Shown: piece by piece, positions 24,001 to 36,000 of the stretch
How the letters are laid out: each line of letters begins with the position of its first letter
Position numbering within the stretch: position 1 is the stretch's first letter
From: Ailurus styani
Lineage: Eukaryota; Chordata; Mammalia; Carnivora; Ailuridae
Length of the DNA stretch: 64,000 nucleotides
NCBI GenBank assembly: GCA_002007465.1
Contig: LNAC01000031.1
Location: forward strand, 3,303,705-3,367,704
Direction: 5' to 3'
Notes under the pieces: generated by a model
Database searches by the model: none
Told to the model about the DNA's origin: nothing
What the model saw: only the letters and a program-made list of their open reading frames with translations
Translations under genes and position numbers: made by a program

Positions 24001-27000
24001 ACTCCCCTCTCAAAAATATAGGCTTGAAAACCAGAAACAAATTCAAACAAGAAATTTTCCCTTTCCATAAATCTAGAGTATCACTAATGATTCCTGCAGG
24101 ATGCAAGATCGTCATGTTCTTTCAGGACGTAAATTAAGAGGGTGCATGGTGTGGCATTCACAGTGGTATTTACATAAATGGTCAGAAACTACATTTCGAT
24201 TTTGTGTTTTATAGACTCTTATGCGTCCAACAACACAGACAATCTTTACGTTTTCTTATCCCCCTCTCTGTAATCACAATTTCTTAGGCCATTTTCTTAT
24301 TAACAAAAAATGTATACTATGTTCATAAGATATTTTGTAATGATCATTTACTCTAAATCTAGATCATGAATCAACCTTTATTATGCATGAAAATCACCAC
24401 CAAAGGTCCTTGTTGAAATGCAGTTGCCCAAACTCACCCCAAAAAGTAGAGAGCAGAGCGTATTTGAAGAGACTGCTCTGCTTCTACTACTTTATACTTG
24501 GTAACATAAAATATTTATCTAGGATATTAAAAAAAGACAGCACTTGCTATTCTCTACCAAGACTGCTAGCATATTCAGCGCAAATTTCTATACCTCACTT
24601 CCCATGAACAAGAAAGACTAACTTCGTACATGATATAGGGACCAATCTCACTTTAGTCCTATCGTGTGTAGGTGACTCGTAAAATCAGCTCCGAGAGTGT
24701 ACACTTTGGAAAGCATAATCTCCTTCCTGCTGCTAGGTCAGAGTTTAAAAAAAATATGGTGTTTCAAATTTCTTATCAGAAAAGAGTTAATTAGAGTCAA
24801 ACCTGATTTCTTGTCCAGTAAAAATACCGATGGGTATTTTGAGTAATTTCTTCCCTCAGTGACATAGGATAGTGGAATATGCCAGAGATAGCTGTAAAAG
24901 AAAATATTGGAAGATGATTACTCTCCAGTATTTCAGTCAGTTACACATAATTTGTTGGGTCTTTTTTTTTTCTTCCTTTTGGCAGGAAGAAGAAAATTTT
25001 CAAGCTATTCCCAGAAAAAGATAATCTTGTTAGGTTTCATAGAAACTTGTGACTACAAATACTTTAACCCAAGGGTGCAAAAGAGATAGCAGGAAGAGAA
25101 AGCTGGAATGTACCTTGCATCTGAAGGCTGAATTTCAGGCTTCATATTTAAAAAGTATCTTTCTTGTTGCACATGAAGTTCCCTTCCCTTTCTTTGAACA
25201 GTCACTAAAGGAAATCCTTTTTGCAGGGTCCAGGTTTTCATCATTTTTTTTACATCTAGTGTTTTGTTTGTGATCTATAAAAAAAAGAATAAATTATTTT
25301 TGCTTAAAAATGAACAGCTTAAAAACTACAGTTTATACCTTTCCTTCTCTGCTTACCACATTCTATGAAGACTATATGTTCTGTTAATAGAAAACTAGAA
25401 GCATGAATACGGAGTTAAATTTACACTTCCAATCTCAGTGAATGAGCAGCTGCCAAAAGGAAAGTCACCTGGAACAGAACTAAGTGATAACTAGAGAAAG
25501 TGAGAGAAACCCTGCGTTGAAAAAGAAGTACATTCGGTGTTGGTCCAAGTCCCTTAAGTTGGGACAAACTCTCTTTCAGCTCACAATACCACCCTTTAGA
25601 AGGTATGAACCATGACAAATACTCTAGAGGAAGAAGCACAGCTACCTTCTCCTGTGCTGAATTCAGAGCCTGCATTCAGAGCTCTCTTTACTCCCCAGAG
25701 CCTCTGCTTTCTGTACCTGTGAGCGTCCATCTTGGAAAGAACTATTACCGAGAGGAGCACCAGAAAGCAGCCGCAGAGTAAGATGTTAATGGGCTGGGTG
25801 CCCTCTCCCAGAAATTGCATCAATGTATCTATAAAATCTAGAATCCAGTGTCAAAGGTTCACAGACCCTCCAAAGCCCACTATCCTTATGACACTGGGAT
25901 CGATGATTAAGAAGAAATTCTGAAACAACTATCTCTTTAAAGCAGGTGAGTTAACCTTCCGATTCCAACCATTTTCTAGGTTGCATATGGATTTGAACTG
26001 CAAGCACCTAAAATCATTAGGCACTTTAAGTGTTTGCTAACAGTATCACTCCATGATGGCAGGCCTCACCTCTGCCTCCATATGCCCATTTATTTAAAGC
26101 AGAACGGATGGATTAAATCTATCCAAATTCATTGCAATATTAATATTACATTTCTCATGGCTCTGATCTATTCATTTCTAGATAAGGAATTGGGAAGAAA
26201 ACAAACTTTGCCAAAGGCACTTCTGGGCCTTTCAAACAGGATGGAAATGAAAAGGCCAGTGCATAATTTGATGTGGATGCTGAAAGACCTGAGGCTAGTG
26301 TTAGGGACGAGGTTGAGATAGGAAAATACTATAATGCAAAAGTTGAAGTCAGTCAGAAAGGCAGAAATATATTCTAAATATCAGGAGATAATGCAATGTG
26401 TATAGAGTAAATAATGTGGCTTTTTTTTAAGATTTTTTATTTATTTATGAGAGAGAGAGAGCACGAGTAGACGGGAGGGGCAGAGGCAGAGGGAGAAGCA
26501 GACTCCCCGCCGAGCAGGGAGCCCAACGCGGAGCTCGATCCCAGGACCCCAGGATCACGACCTGAGCCGAAGGCAGATGCTCAACCGATTGAGCCACCCA
26601 GGCGCCCCAATAATGTGGCTTTCAATTAAAATATTATCATATTATGAGAGAAAAAAACAATGATTTGGAAGCAATTCTTAAGTAATAGGGACTAATTCAT
26701 CTTCTCAAAGAGAACTCAGAGAGAAGGGAAGGTCTATCTTAGACCTTAATAGCTAGAAAACGCAGGGTTTCAGATAAGATAAGGAAGCAGAAAGAGTATA
26801 TGGGAAAGATTCAGAGTGGGAGTTTTCTTTCTTTCTTTTTTTTTAAGATTTATTCACTTATTTGAGAGAGAGCGAGAGAGCTTGCCCAGAGGGGAGGGGC
26901 AGAGGGAGAGAGTCTGAAGCGGACTCTGCGCTGAGTGTGGAGCCTGACACGGGGCTCAATCTCACGATCCTGAGCCAAAACCAAGAGTCAGACACTTAAC

Positions 27001-30000
27001 TGACTGTGCCACTCAGGTGCCCCAGAACAGGAGTTCTTAATCCAGGGCCCTAAAACTTTGAAACTTTGTGCATATATGTGGTTTTTCTGAGGAATATGTC
27101 CAGAATATTCATCAAAGTTTCAAATACATCTGTGATCTTCCAAAACATTAAGAACCATTGATCTGGATCTGGGTGACATACTAAAATGCTCATAAGGGTT
27201 ATGCAGTTAGCATCAATGCACAATGTAGGTGGGTTCATGCACTGCTCTGAAGCCTAACTCGACCCTATCTGCACTGCCTGTTAGAATGTGTGCAGGCACA
27301 ACAAAATCCAAACAGCAAAATGATCCAAGGGCAATACACAGCTCATGGCGGCAGCTTATGATCTATCATCTGTAAGGAAGGCCTTGTAGGAACATGGCCA
27401 CAAAAGACAGGACGATTCATAGGGCAGAGTGTAGGAAAAAAAAAATCATGAATCAGAGGTAGATAAAGATGTAAAAGCATAAGAAAGGAAAATAGATTTT
27501 TGAAAAAAATCAAATAATGAAAATATACTAATATATATTAGTTCAGGGAGGGCAACTTTCCTACAAAATAGGAACTGAGATTAAGGTATCGAACAAAAAT
27601 AGTTCTACAAGGCCACACACAATAATCTCAACACTTAAGATGAGTACTTCCATTTCTTGACTTTTAACTCTGGGTTCCATCCCCCTCTCTCTCAAATAAC
27701 TATCTGTGGTCCATAGCTTAGTTATATACTTGATAAAAATATAAATAGAAGAACTCTTGTCTCAGAACTAAATAAAATATTCAGGTCACTCACCTCATTA
27801 AAACTATCCCACAGATCATCACTTTGAATGGATGCATAGCTATGATTATGCAGGTAAAAAACAATAGCATGTTGAAATACATCTTCACTGAGATAAGTTT
27901 TCAGCATCAACAAGAGGGAAGCTCCCTATTAAAAAAAAAAGTGAGAAAAGGGGAAAAATAATAGGAAATGAAATAAAAGGTTTATAGAATTAAAAACCTA
28001 AAATTGAAAATATAATTATTCTATGTGTATTCTTACATATAGAGGACCCAGTTATAATACACAGTTATTTACTCTCATATAATCAGACATGAATTGTGCT
28101 CAGATTGTCTGAAAAATTATTTTAAGGGATTCGACAAAAGAATAATGGAAGCAGATTCCTACGTGCACTAATTCTACTATAAGCTACTTTATGTGGTCTC
28201 TCAGTTCCTGTCTCAGTGTTATGATAAAAAGATAAGTGTTTATGAATATATCTATTATTATAGATTTCTATATTTATTATAAAATATTCTATAATTATAA
28301 ATATTAATAGAAAAGCCTGCCACATTTTTCTGTGGAATCCCCGTCCCTATCCCAGTGCTCAAAATACCAGTTGAATTCACAGGTTCACTGCCAGAGATAA
28401 TCAACAAGGAGAGCTCCAGAGCCCTCTCTGCATGGGAGTACATTAATTTCTATTTCTAGTACATCATGTTGCTAAAATAACCAAGATCTCTCTTCTTCCT
28501 ACAGAGTCACTTTAGATACACTAGGAACTAGTGAGTGTATAGGGCAGAAAGACCATCGCTGAACCCCATGTCATTATTTCCAAACAACATCTTTGGGAAG
28601 CCTTCCCCGATTCAAGATAGAAATAGTTCTCCATCTTCAAGAGCAATTTATATCACTCCCTGCATCTGCTACAGACATATATTTAATACAGATATTTAGA
28701 TAGATATTTAGGTAGATAAACATTTAAGTATGTGTTTATAGACGTAGATATATATTTATTTCCTCTCCTAGACTGTATGCTAGTTGAGGGAAAATCTAAG
28801 AAGCTCAATTCTTGACTAAAACAGCACCTAGTAAGAGAAGGAACTCAGTCTTTGAATTTCACTTCTGGTAAAAATGTAGCAGTATTAAGACATCAAGATG
28901 ATCAAATACAGACAACTGAATTTAATACCTACTACTCCCTTTTTTTCTATATCGCGCTTCATGTTGTTACTTTTTCTATCACCTTAAGTACTCATTCCTG
29001 TTCCCAACAGATCCCTTTCCCTCACTAGTTATATTTCCATCAGCAAAACTATGGAACATTCCTCATTTAAAACAAATAAAAAATGTCCTTCCTTTCTTTA
29101 ACCCCATGCCTCTTCCAGTTATCATCCTATTTCTTATTCCCCCTTTGCAGTAAATTCCTGAAAGAGCTGTCCACATCTACCATCTCCATTTGCTCTCTCA
29201 CCACTTTCTCTAGAGCCATCATCCAACTGTCACTCCACTGGAAGTGTTTTTATCAAGGTCACTGGAGAACTCCATGGTGTCAGACCAATGGCAATTCCCA
29301 CACTCAACTTAATCGACCTGCTAGCAGCATTTGATATGACTGATCACTCACTCCCTCTTTAGAGTCTTTCTGCACTTGGCCTTGGACCACCCCTTCTTGA
29401 TTCTCCCCTCTATTCACTGGCCATTGTTCTCAGTCTCTTGCTGTGGATCCTCATCTCCATGGAACTACCTCATTTTGGTGGCCCCTGGCATTTAAATTTT
29501 AGACCTTTTTCCTTTTCTTTCAAAATTTACTTCCTAGTTGATCTCAACAGACAACCTATGTCAGAATTAGGCTTGGAGATTAAAAAACCCAGAAAGAATG
29601 TATCTGTCAAACACATCTCCCTGGTGATGCTTACTTGTTCCTGCATACAATATTGGTAAATTACTCAGTGTCCTACTTTTCCCAATTATGTTGCATATTT
29701 GCCAGATTCCCAAATCCTGAAATAAGTAGTTACCATACTAACAGGCGTTAGATACGCTGTGGAGACCACACAATCAGAAGACACTGAATTTGGGGCTTAG
29801 GGGGTGGGGGGCAGAGGACGACAGAGCTCAGTCAAAACAAATCCTGAAGTAACAGTTCTGCAGAAGAACAGAACCACAAGTTTAAACATTTTGTCAACAG
29901 ATCCAATATGGGGCTTTAAAAATCACAGCAGCAGCTCTGATTGGAATATATTTAATATAGCTAATTAAACTCCTGATTCCTTATTTGTTAACAGTATAAC

Positions 30001-33000
30001 TATTTTCCATGCCAGTCGGGTGTTAACCTGGAAAGCATGGCTCCCTCTTTGTGTACCTGCCTTACCCTGCCACTGAATCCTTCCAGAACTTCCCTCCACC
30101 CAGAGTTTCTTCACTCATCCTTTTCCTTCCATTTTCACTACCGCTCCTAATTTCACACTTTGACCACATCATGCTTGGACTTTAGCAGCAATGTCCTGAC
30201 TTTAGGTCTCCCTCGACTTAAATCTACTTTGTAAGCTGGAACAAATTAGTTTTCCTAAACAGTAACTTTAATCAAGGAATTCCTCTGTTTGAAAAATCTT
30301 CTAAAGCTTCCCATTGTTTACAGAAGAAAGTCCACATTAATGATGGCATTCTGAACCTTCTATAACTTCCCCAACCTACCTTTCTCATCTTCCTACTCCA
30401 CATATGGCTTCCGACGCAGTCAAGCATTTATTCCCTAAACAAAAATGTCTTGCCCATTAGTGTTACTGACTTGTTCTTTGTAGACTTCACTGCCTCATTC
30501 TGCCCTCTTTAATGCTTCTCATTCCTCTTTATCTGTATTCTTTTTATTTTTTAATTCCCTTCAACTTCCATGTTCCTCCAAAAAAGTTCTCTTCATAATC
30601 TTAGGTAAAAAAAAAAAAAGTCTATACCATTCATTCCATATGCATCAACTCTTACTGCTTTACAAGTACCCACCACCTAAACTTTGAGTATCTTGATGAT
30701 ATGGACTGTATCTCACATGTTTTGTGTATTTTCTCTGTCCAGTACAGGAATTCATTTATTAATTAATTAATCTGACAGTCAGAGTAAGGAGGCAAGTAAG
30801 TCCAAATATTCATGACTCCCATCACAACTGTGAGGGGCACTGTTCTTCTGTTCTCTGACATATGGTGATCCTTTTTTTTTTTTTTAAAGATTTTATTTAT
30901 TCATTTGAGCACGAGTGAGGGTGGGGGGAAGCTGCAGCAGGAGAGGGAGAAGCAAGCTCCCCACTGAGCAGGGAGCCCAACACAGGGCTGGATCCCAGGA
31001 CTCAGAGATCATGACCTGAGCCAAAGGCAGATGCTCAGCCATCTGAGCCACCCAGGCGCCCCCGATCTATGCTGATCCTAATCAGGTTTCTAGTTTTCTG
31101 TTTTGCTTCATTCCCAAACCTGGAGTCTATGTTTCTGATCCTGCAATCTAGTTTTCAGTTCTTATAATCTCTTTTTATTTATGTGTTTTGGCAATTGTGA
31201 CTTTGGAACATACCTCAATTGTCAATAACCCAAGCAAGGGCTTGCTTAGAACGTCCCCTGGATATATTCTACCTGTAGATCAGGAGACTGAACCAACTTT
31301 AAAAGATATATGGCAGGGCTCCTGGGTGGCTCAGTCATTAAGCGTCTGCCTTCAGCTCAGGTCATGATCCCAGGGTCCTGGGATCGAGCCGCGCATCAGG
31401 CTCCCAACTTGGCGAGAAGCCTGTTTCTCCCTCTCCCACTCCCCCTGCTTATGCTCCCTCTGTCGCTGTGCCTCTATCAAATAAATAAATACAATCTTAA
31501 AAAAAAAGATACCTCATTTAAAAAAAAAGATATATGACTGTATAATCTGATTAACTGCCCAGAATACCAGTCAGAGAACTTAAATGAGAACAGAGAAATG
31601 GAGAAAAACCTAGAAAAGTTAAAACCAAGATTTAAATAGAAGCAAACATCTTAAAGTTTAAAAGCATACATGAAAATAATCTTAAAATAATCTTTAATCT
31701 TTAAAGTAATCTAAATCATGCAGCTTGCTCACATATGAAATTAATTTGAAACCCACTCCAGGTACTTGGTGTACAGAGCAGTACCTTAAAATAGGAAAGA
31801 GAATCAAACATTTCTTCAATCTGTTCTGAAGACTCAACAGATGATGATGATATTGGGTGAGATGAATTCAAGGAATCTTTCTTCATGGTTTTAAGTCGAG
31901 CATCTAAGAAGTCTTCGTACTAGCAAAAACATCAAACAGATTAAGAAAGCACGAAAAGTATCAAAGGCAAAGGCAAGTATAGTAATTATTTATATGAGTT
32001 AGACAAATTATTGTTTAAGGTCATTATAAAAAACCATCTTCATTAAACTTCAGAAAATAAGCTTTTGAAAATGTAGGAATACAGCAACTTTCATTCATAT
32101 TCCTTAAATTAAAAAAAAATTATAACTTCCTGGCCACATGAAAAACATTGTTTCTTAAACCACGCCATAATGATAAATTAAGAATTATTGCTAAAGCAAT
32201 CAAATGTGCCAAATCTGGATAGAAAATCAAAGTAAATATTCTAAAATGGTTAGTGTATATTTTCAAAATCACATCTGAAATTAAAAAACAAAAATAAAAA
32301 CTGGTCCTTAAGCTGACTTCTCATACATGGTCCAGGTTTCTATTAAGACAATAGATATTTCCCTTAACTGAAGTTCATTTGAAATAAAATGTAATACTTA
32401 AACAGAATTCATTGATAGCTCAGCAGACAAGCTCCCCTAGATAATACATTAGGTTTTAAACATTCTGGGCACCACCAAGTGGTGAAACTATATATCTCAT
32501 TGCTTAATTAAGTAACACACACAGATTTAGAATACTCGGCTTAGTATTCTAGTTCCTTCTACCCACCTGAAGTTTTTGAACAGGACTTACATAAAAATTT
32601 CAAATTAAAAGCTCTTAAGAGTATCCCTATTTTGAGGCAGTCTTGGATCATATATCCAGGAAGGTTAATACAAAGTCAGAGAATTTTAGGGTTGAATGGG
32701 ATCTTTATTTATATTCTCCCAACTATTGCTTAGATTATTTGACAAATACCTATTGTACCACAGCCTGGTGTGTTCAAATATCGCTTATGGTAGGAAACAT
32801 CTCCAGAGTCTCATAATACAGTATCATTATTATGTTCTCTATGACAGAATGATATCCCAAGTCTTTGAAAAGGGCAAAAAATATGGTTTGTACCTTAACA
32901 GTGCAAATTATTTATCTGTATCAATCTATGTATCACTGTTACAAGAACAAGAAGGATCACAGTAATAACAGAGAGACAGCATTGCTACAAAGTGTCTTAA

Positions 33001-36000
33001 TTTTTTTCTCTCTTTACACAAACGATAAAAAGTTTTGTTTTGCAAAAAAGGCTTTACAATTCTATCTAAATTCCTTCAAGGAGAAGGCTACATCTCTTAA
33101 AAATAAAATGTAGCAAGGCGATTTAAAATGTTCATCATAACAAAGTATAAAATAATGTCACATAACTTCAGCTTTCAATGAAACATTTCAATAAATAAAA
33201 CCTTAATTTTCACTGTCAAATCTCAAGAGGTAGAAGATTTGTCAGTAACAACTATCAATTTTATTTTATCTTTCCAGAAACACTTTCATTTCTCCAAATG
33301 GCAAATATGAGAGTATGTGTAACCAATGGTGTACTTACACTGGAGAGCTCTTTGAATATTTTTTCCAAAGAGAAATACTCCATGAAAGTAGCAAATCCTT
33401 CATTTAGCCACAGATCGTTCCACCACTCCATTGTGACCAGATTACCAAACCACTGTGGGGAAAAGCAAACTACTAACCAACACAATATTTACACTCCTAA
33501 AAATGATCTAGTAATTGAATTGTCAGATTAATTGCTTATACGCACATTATAATTACTTATTATTAGTTAAAACAAACTACGTTCCAATTAAAGACTTATA
33601 AGAAAATTCATATACATTTACTCTAAAATAAAAAATAAAAATTTTAACATTTTACCGGGCTGAATGGGAAAACAAGCAAGAAACACAATTAGCATATTTA
33701 TCAAATTAACACACACACTGTTTGCTAGGTACATAAAAACAGTTTTTAGCCACTTCATTAAAACTGTTATTTCCTAGATAATTAAATTCTTCTACTTTCT
33801 AGTATCAAGTTACTAAGATTATTTCCATTGTATCTACAACCATCCATGACAACTAAGAAATAAACTTGTATGTGACAGATTTTCCTACATAGCCCAGGCT
33901 TCATATTTGTCCTCAGGCACCTGAGGTGAGGTATTTACATGATTCAAAAAAGAATTCAAGTAACGTTCCTTAAGATAGTTGGCATGCATATAAATAAAGG
34001 AAATTAGAAAGTTCTTTAAAGGTCTTCTTCTATGATCTAAAAATAAGAAGGAAAACAATGACAGGAGACTCTCCTAAAAAAAAAAAGTGTCTCAAAAATC
34101 CCCCAAACGGAGAGTGATGGGAATGCAATTTAGTGTGGCCTAGGGCTCATCTCAAACCAGCAGCAAAATAACGTTACTAGGTATTGAAACAAAACACTTT
34201 TGAGAATTACAATAACATGCTTTTCAAAGATATTATTTTTAAACCTGTTTCAGAGAAATATGGTTTCTAAGTCTTTTTTTTTTTTAAGATTTTATTTATT
34301 TATTTGACAGAGACACAGCAAGAGAGGGAACACAGCGGGGGAGTGGGAGAGGGAGAAGCAGGCTTCCTGCTGACCAGGGAGCCTGATGCCGGGCTCTATC
34401 CCAGGACCCTGGGATCATGACCTGAGCTGAAGGCAGACGCTTAAGGTCACCCAGGTGCCCCTAGTTTCTAAGTCTTAAAGCAGAAGTAACAGAGAAGTGG
34501 TGATGGGTGGCCCTAGGCATAACAGACCGAGAGAACATCCTCTGAAGGACAACTTGGCTACATGCCCAAAACCATATCTGTCAATAATGATGTGCTTCAG
34601 ATGTCAGCCTGTTACAAGTGTTCACAAGGGCTCTAGAGTTGCACACATACGGTGTTTGAGACAGGGAGCAAACTGACCAGAGCATGTGCTACTCTTCTTG
34701 CAAGTCCCCGTTCCATCATGACACCCCCAAACCATACCCAACACTGTTAAGCCCCTCAGCAAGATATAAAAGAAAGACAAGGTGTTGAGGAAGAAAACAG
34801 GATGTTCACATACCTACATAATTTTTTTTTTCTCCCTGTCATACAAGAGTACCCTCCCTCTCTCAAATTAACAAAGAACACAGTTTGAACAGGAGAAGAA
34901 AACATAAATCTAGTCCTTACAACTACAGTCCAAGAGCTGTGAGAACAGAGTGAAATTTAGGGGAAGTGTTTCTCCACCACAAAGCTATATGGAGCAGCTG
35001 GCATCTGTCAGGAGTGAAATAGCTCTCTATTATTACAGGGCAAGAAAGGAGAGACAGATCTTGAGTAGACAGTGGGCTTCAAGCCCAGTGCTGCCAATTA
35101 TTAACTGTATGACTTTGGGTAAGTCATTTACTTAAACTGAGTCTCAGTTTCCACATCTGTAAAATGGGATTATCACCTACCTCAGAGCAGTTATGAAAAG
35201 TAAGTGAGATAATGGATCTGCAAATGCTTTATAAACTATAAAATCCTATACAAACATTAGATAGTATTTTCATTTGAAAATCAAGTTTGTGTTAGAAAAC
35301 ACCCAGGGGCGCCTGGGTGGCTCAGTCACTAAGTGTCTGCCTTTGGCTTAGGTCATGATCCCAGAGTCCTGGGATCGAGCCCCACATTGCGCTCCCTGTT
35401 TGTCGGGAAGCCTGCTTCTCCCTCACCCACTCCCCCTCCTTGTGTTCCTGCTCTTGTTATCAAATAAATAAATAAAATCTTAAAAAAAAAGAAGAGAAAA
35501 CACCACTTTATTATGAAAGAAGGCAATACTACAATAAAAAGCTGAATTTCTTATTAGCATCTAATTCTACTCTAAAACTCTAGGATATAAAATAGAGGTA
35601 TGAAATATAATATCCTTGGCTACTAATACCTGATGGGATAGCTCATGAGCAATGATTTTAGTAACCAGTTTTCTGTCCGCCACTGAAGAAGTATCATTGT
35701 CATACAGAAGTGTTTCTTCTCGGAAGGTGAGCAAACCCCAATTTTCCATTGCTCCTGCTTCAAAGTCAGGAATAGCCACCAAATCTGGACATAAGAAGAA
35801 AGAAGTGATCAACTTCCCTTCATCTAGGGCACTCCCTAAATAAAAATATTTTACCGATCGGTTTATCACTGTGATTCAAGAGACGGTGAGGTCATTTTAT
35901 CCTCAGCAAATGGAAACCTACTCTTGTCTTGTATGTTCCCCACCTGTCAGTCAGTTGAGAAAGACCTGAACCATCCCTGTAGAGTCACTGTTCCTCTGTC

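Larger units (their letters stand above)
18517..24802 (-). other. LNPEP: LNPEP intron 11
   Basis: A 6.3-kb intron with a (GA)n tract beside the exon 12 acceptor (18536-18556), an inverted L1 (18706-18922), L2-like stretches (about 18950-19340, 19770-19895 and 22550-23000) and a near-complete MIR (23763-24003). I see no SINEC insertion and no RNA gene. The overlapping plus and minus ORFs at 20644-20986 match nothing I know. Confidence 0.8.
25275..27793 (-). other. LNPEP: LNPEP intron 9
   Basis: Contains two sense SINEC copies (26425-26608 and 26832-27024) and a small DNA-transposon-like element (27028-27160). 25540-25800 has some CpG and short open frames but no recognisable gene. Confidence 0.85.
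27926..31784 (-). other. LNPEP: LNPEP intron 8
   Basis: A 3.9-kb intron with L2 pieces in plus orientation (about 28580-28860, 29080-29560 and 30050-30720) and SINEC copies at 30873-31062 and 31315-31524. 28240-28310 is very AT-rich. Confidence 0.82.
33453..35629 (-). other. LNPEP: LNPEP intron 6
   Basis: A 2.2-kb intron with SINEC copies at 34276-34463 (sense) and 35304-35493 (antisense), and a MIR at about 35070-35270. Confidence 0.87.

Noticed and set aside
25596..25823. Open frame with a hydrophobic stretch and modest CpG content (minus strand)
   Set aside because: I considered a small membrane protein or processed pseudogene in intron 9, but no family, A-tail or flanking repeat was found.
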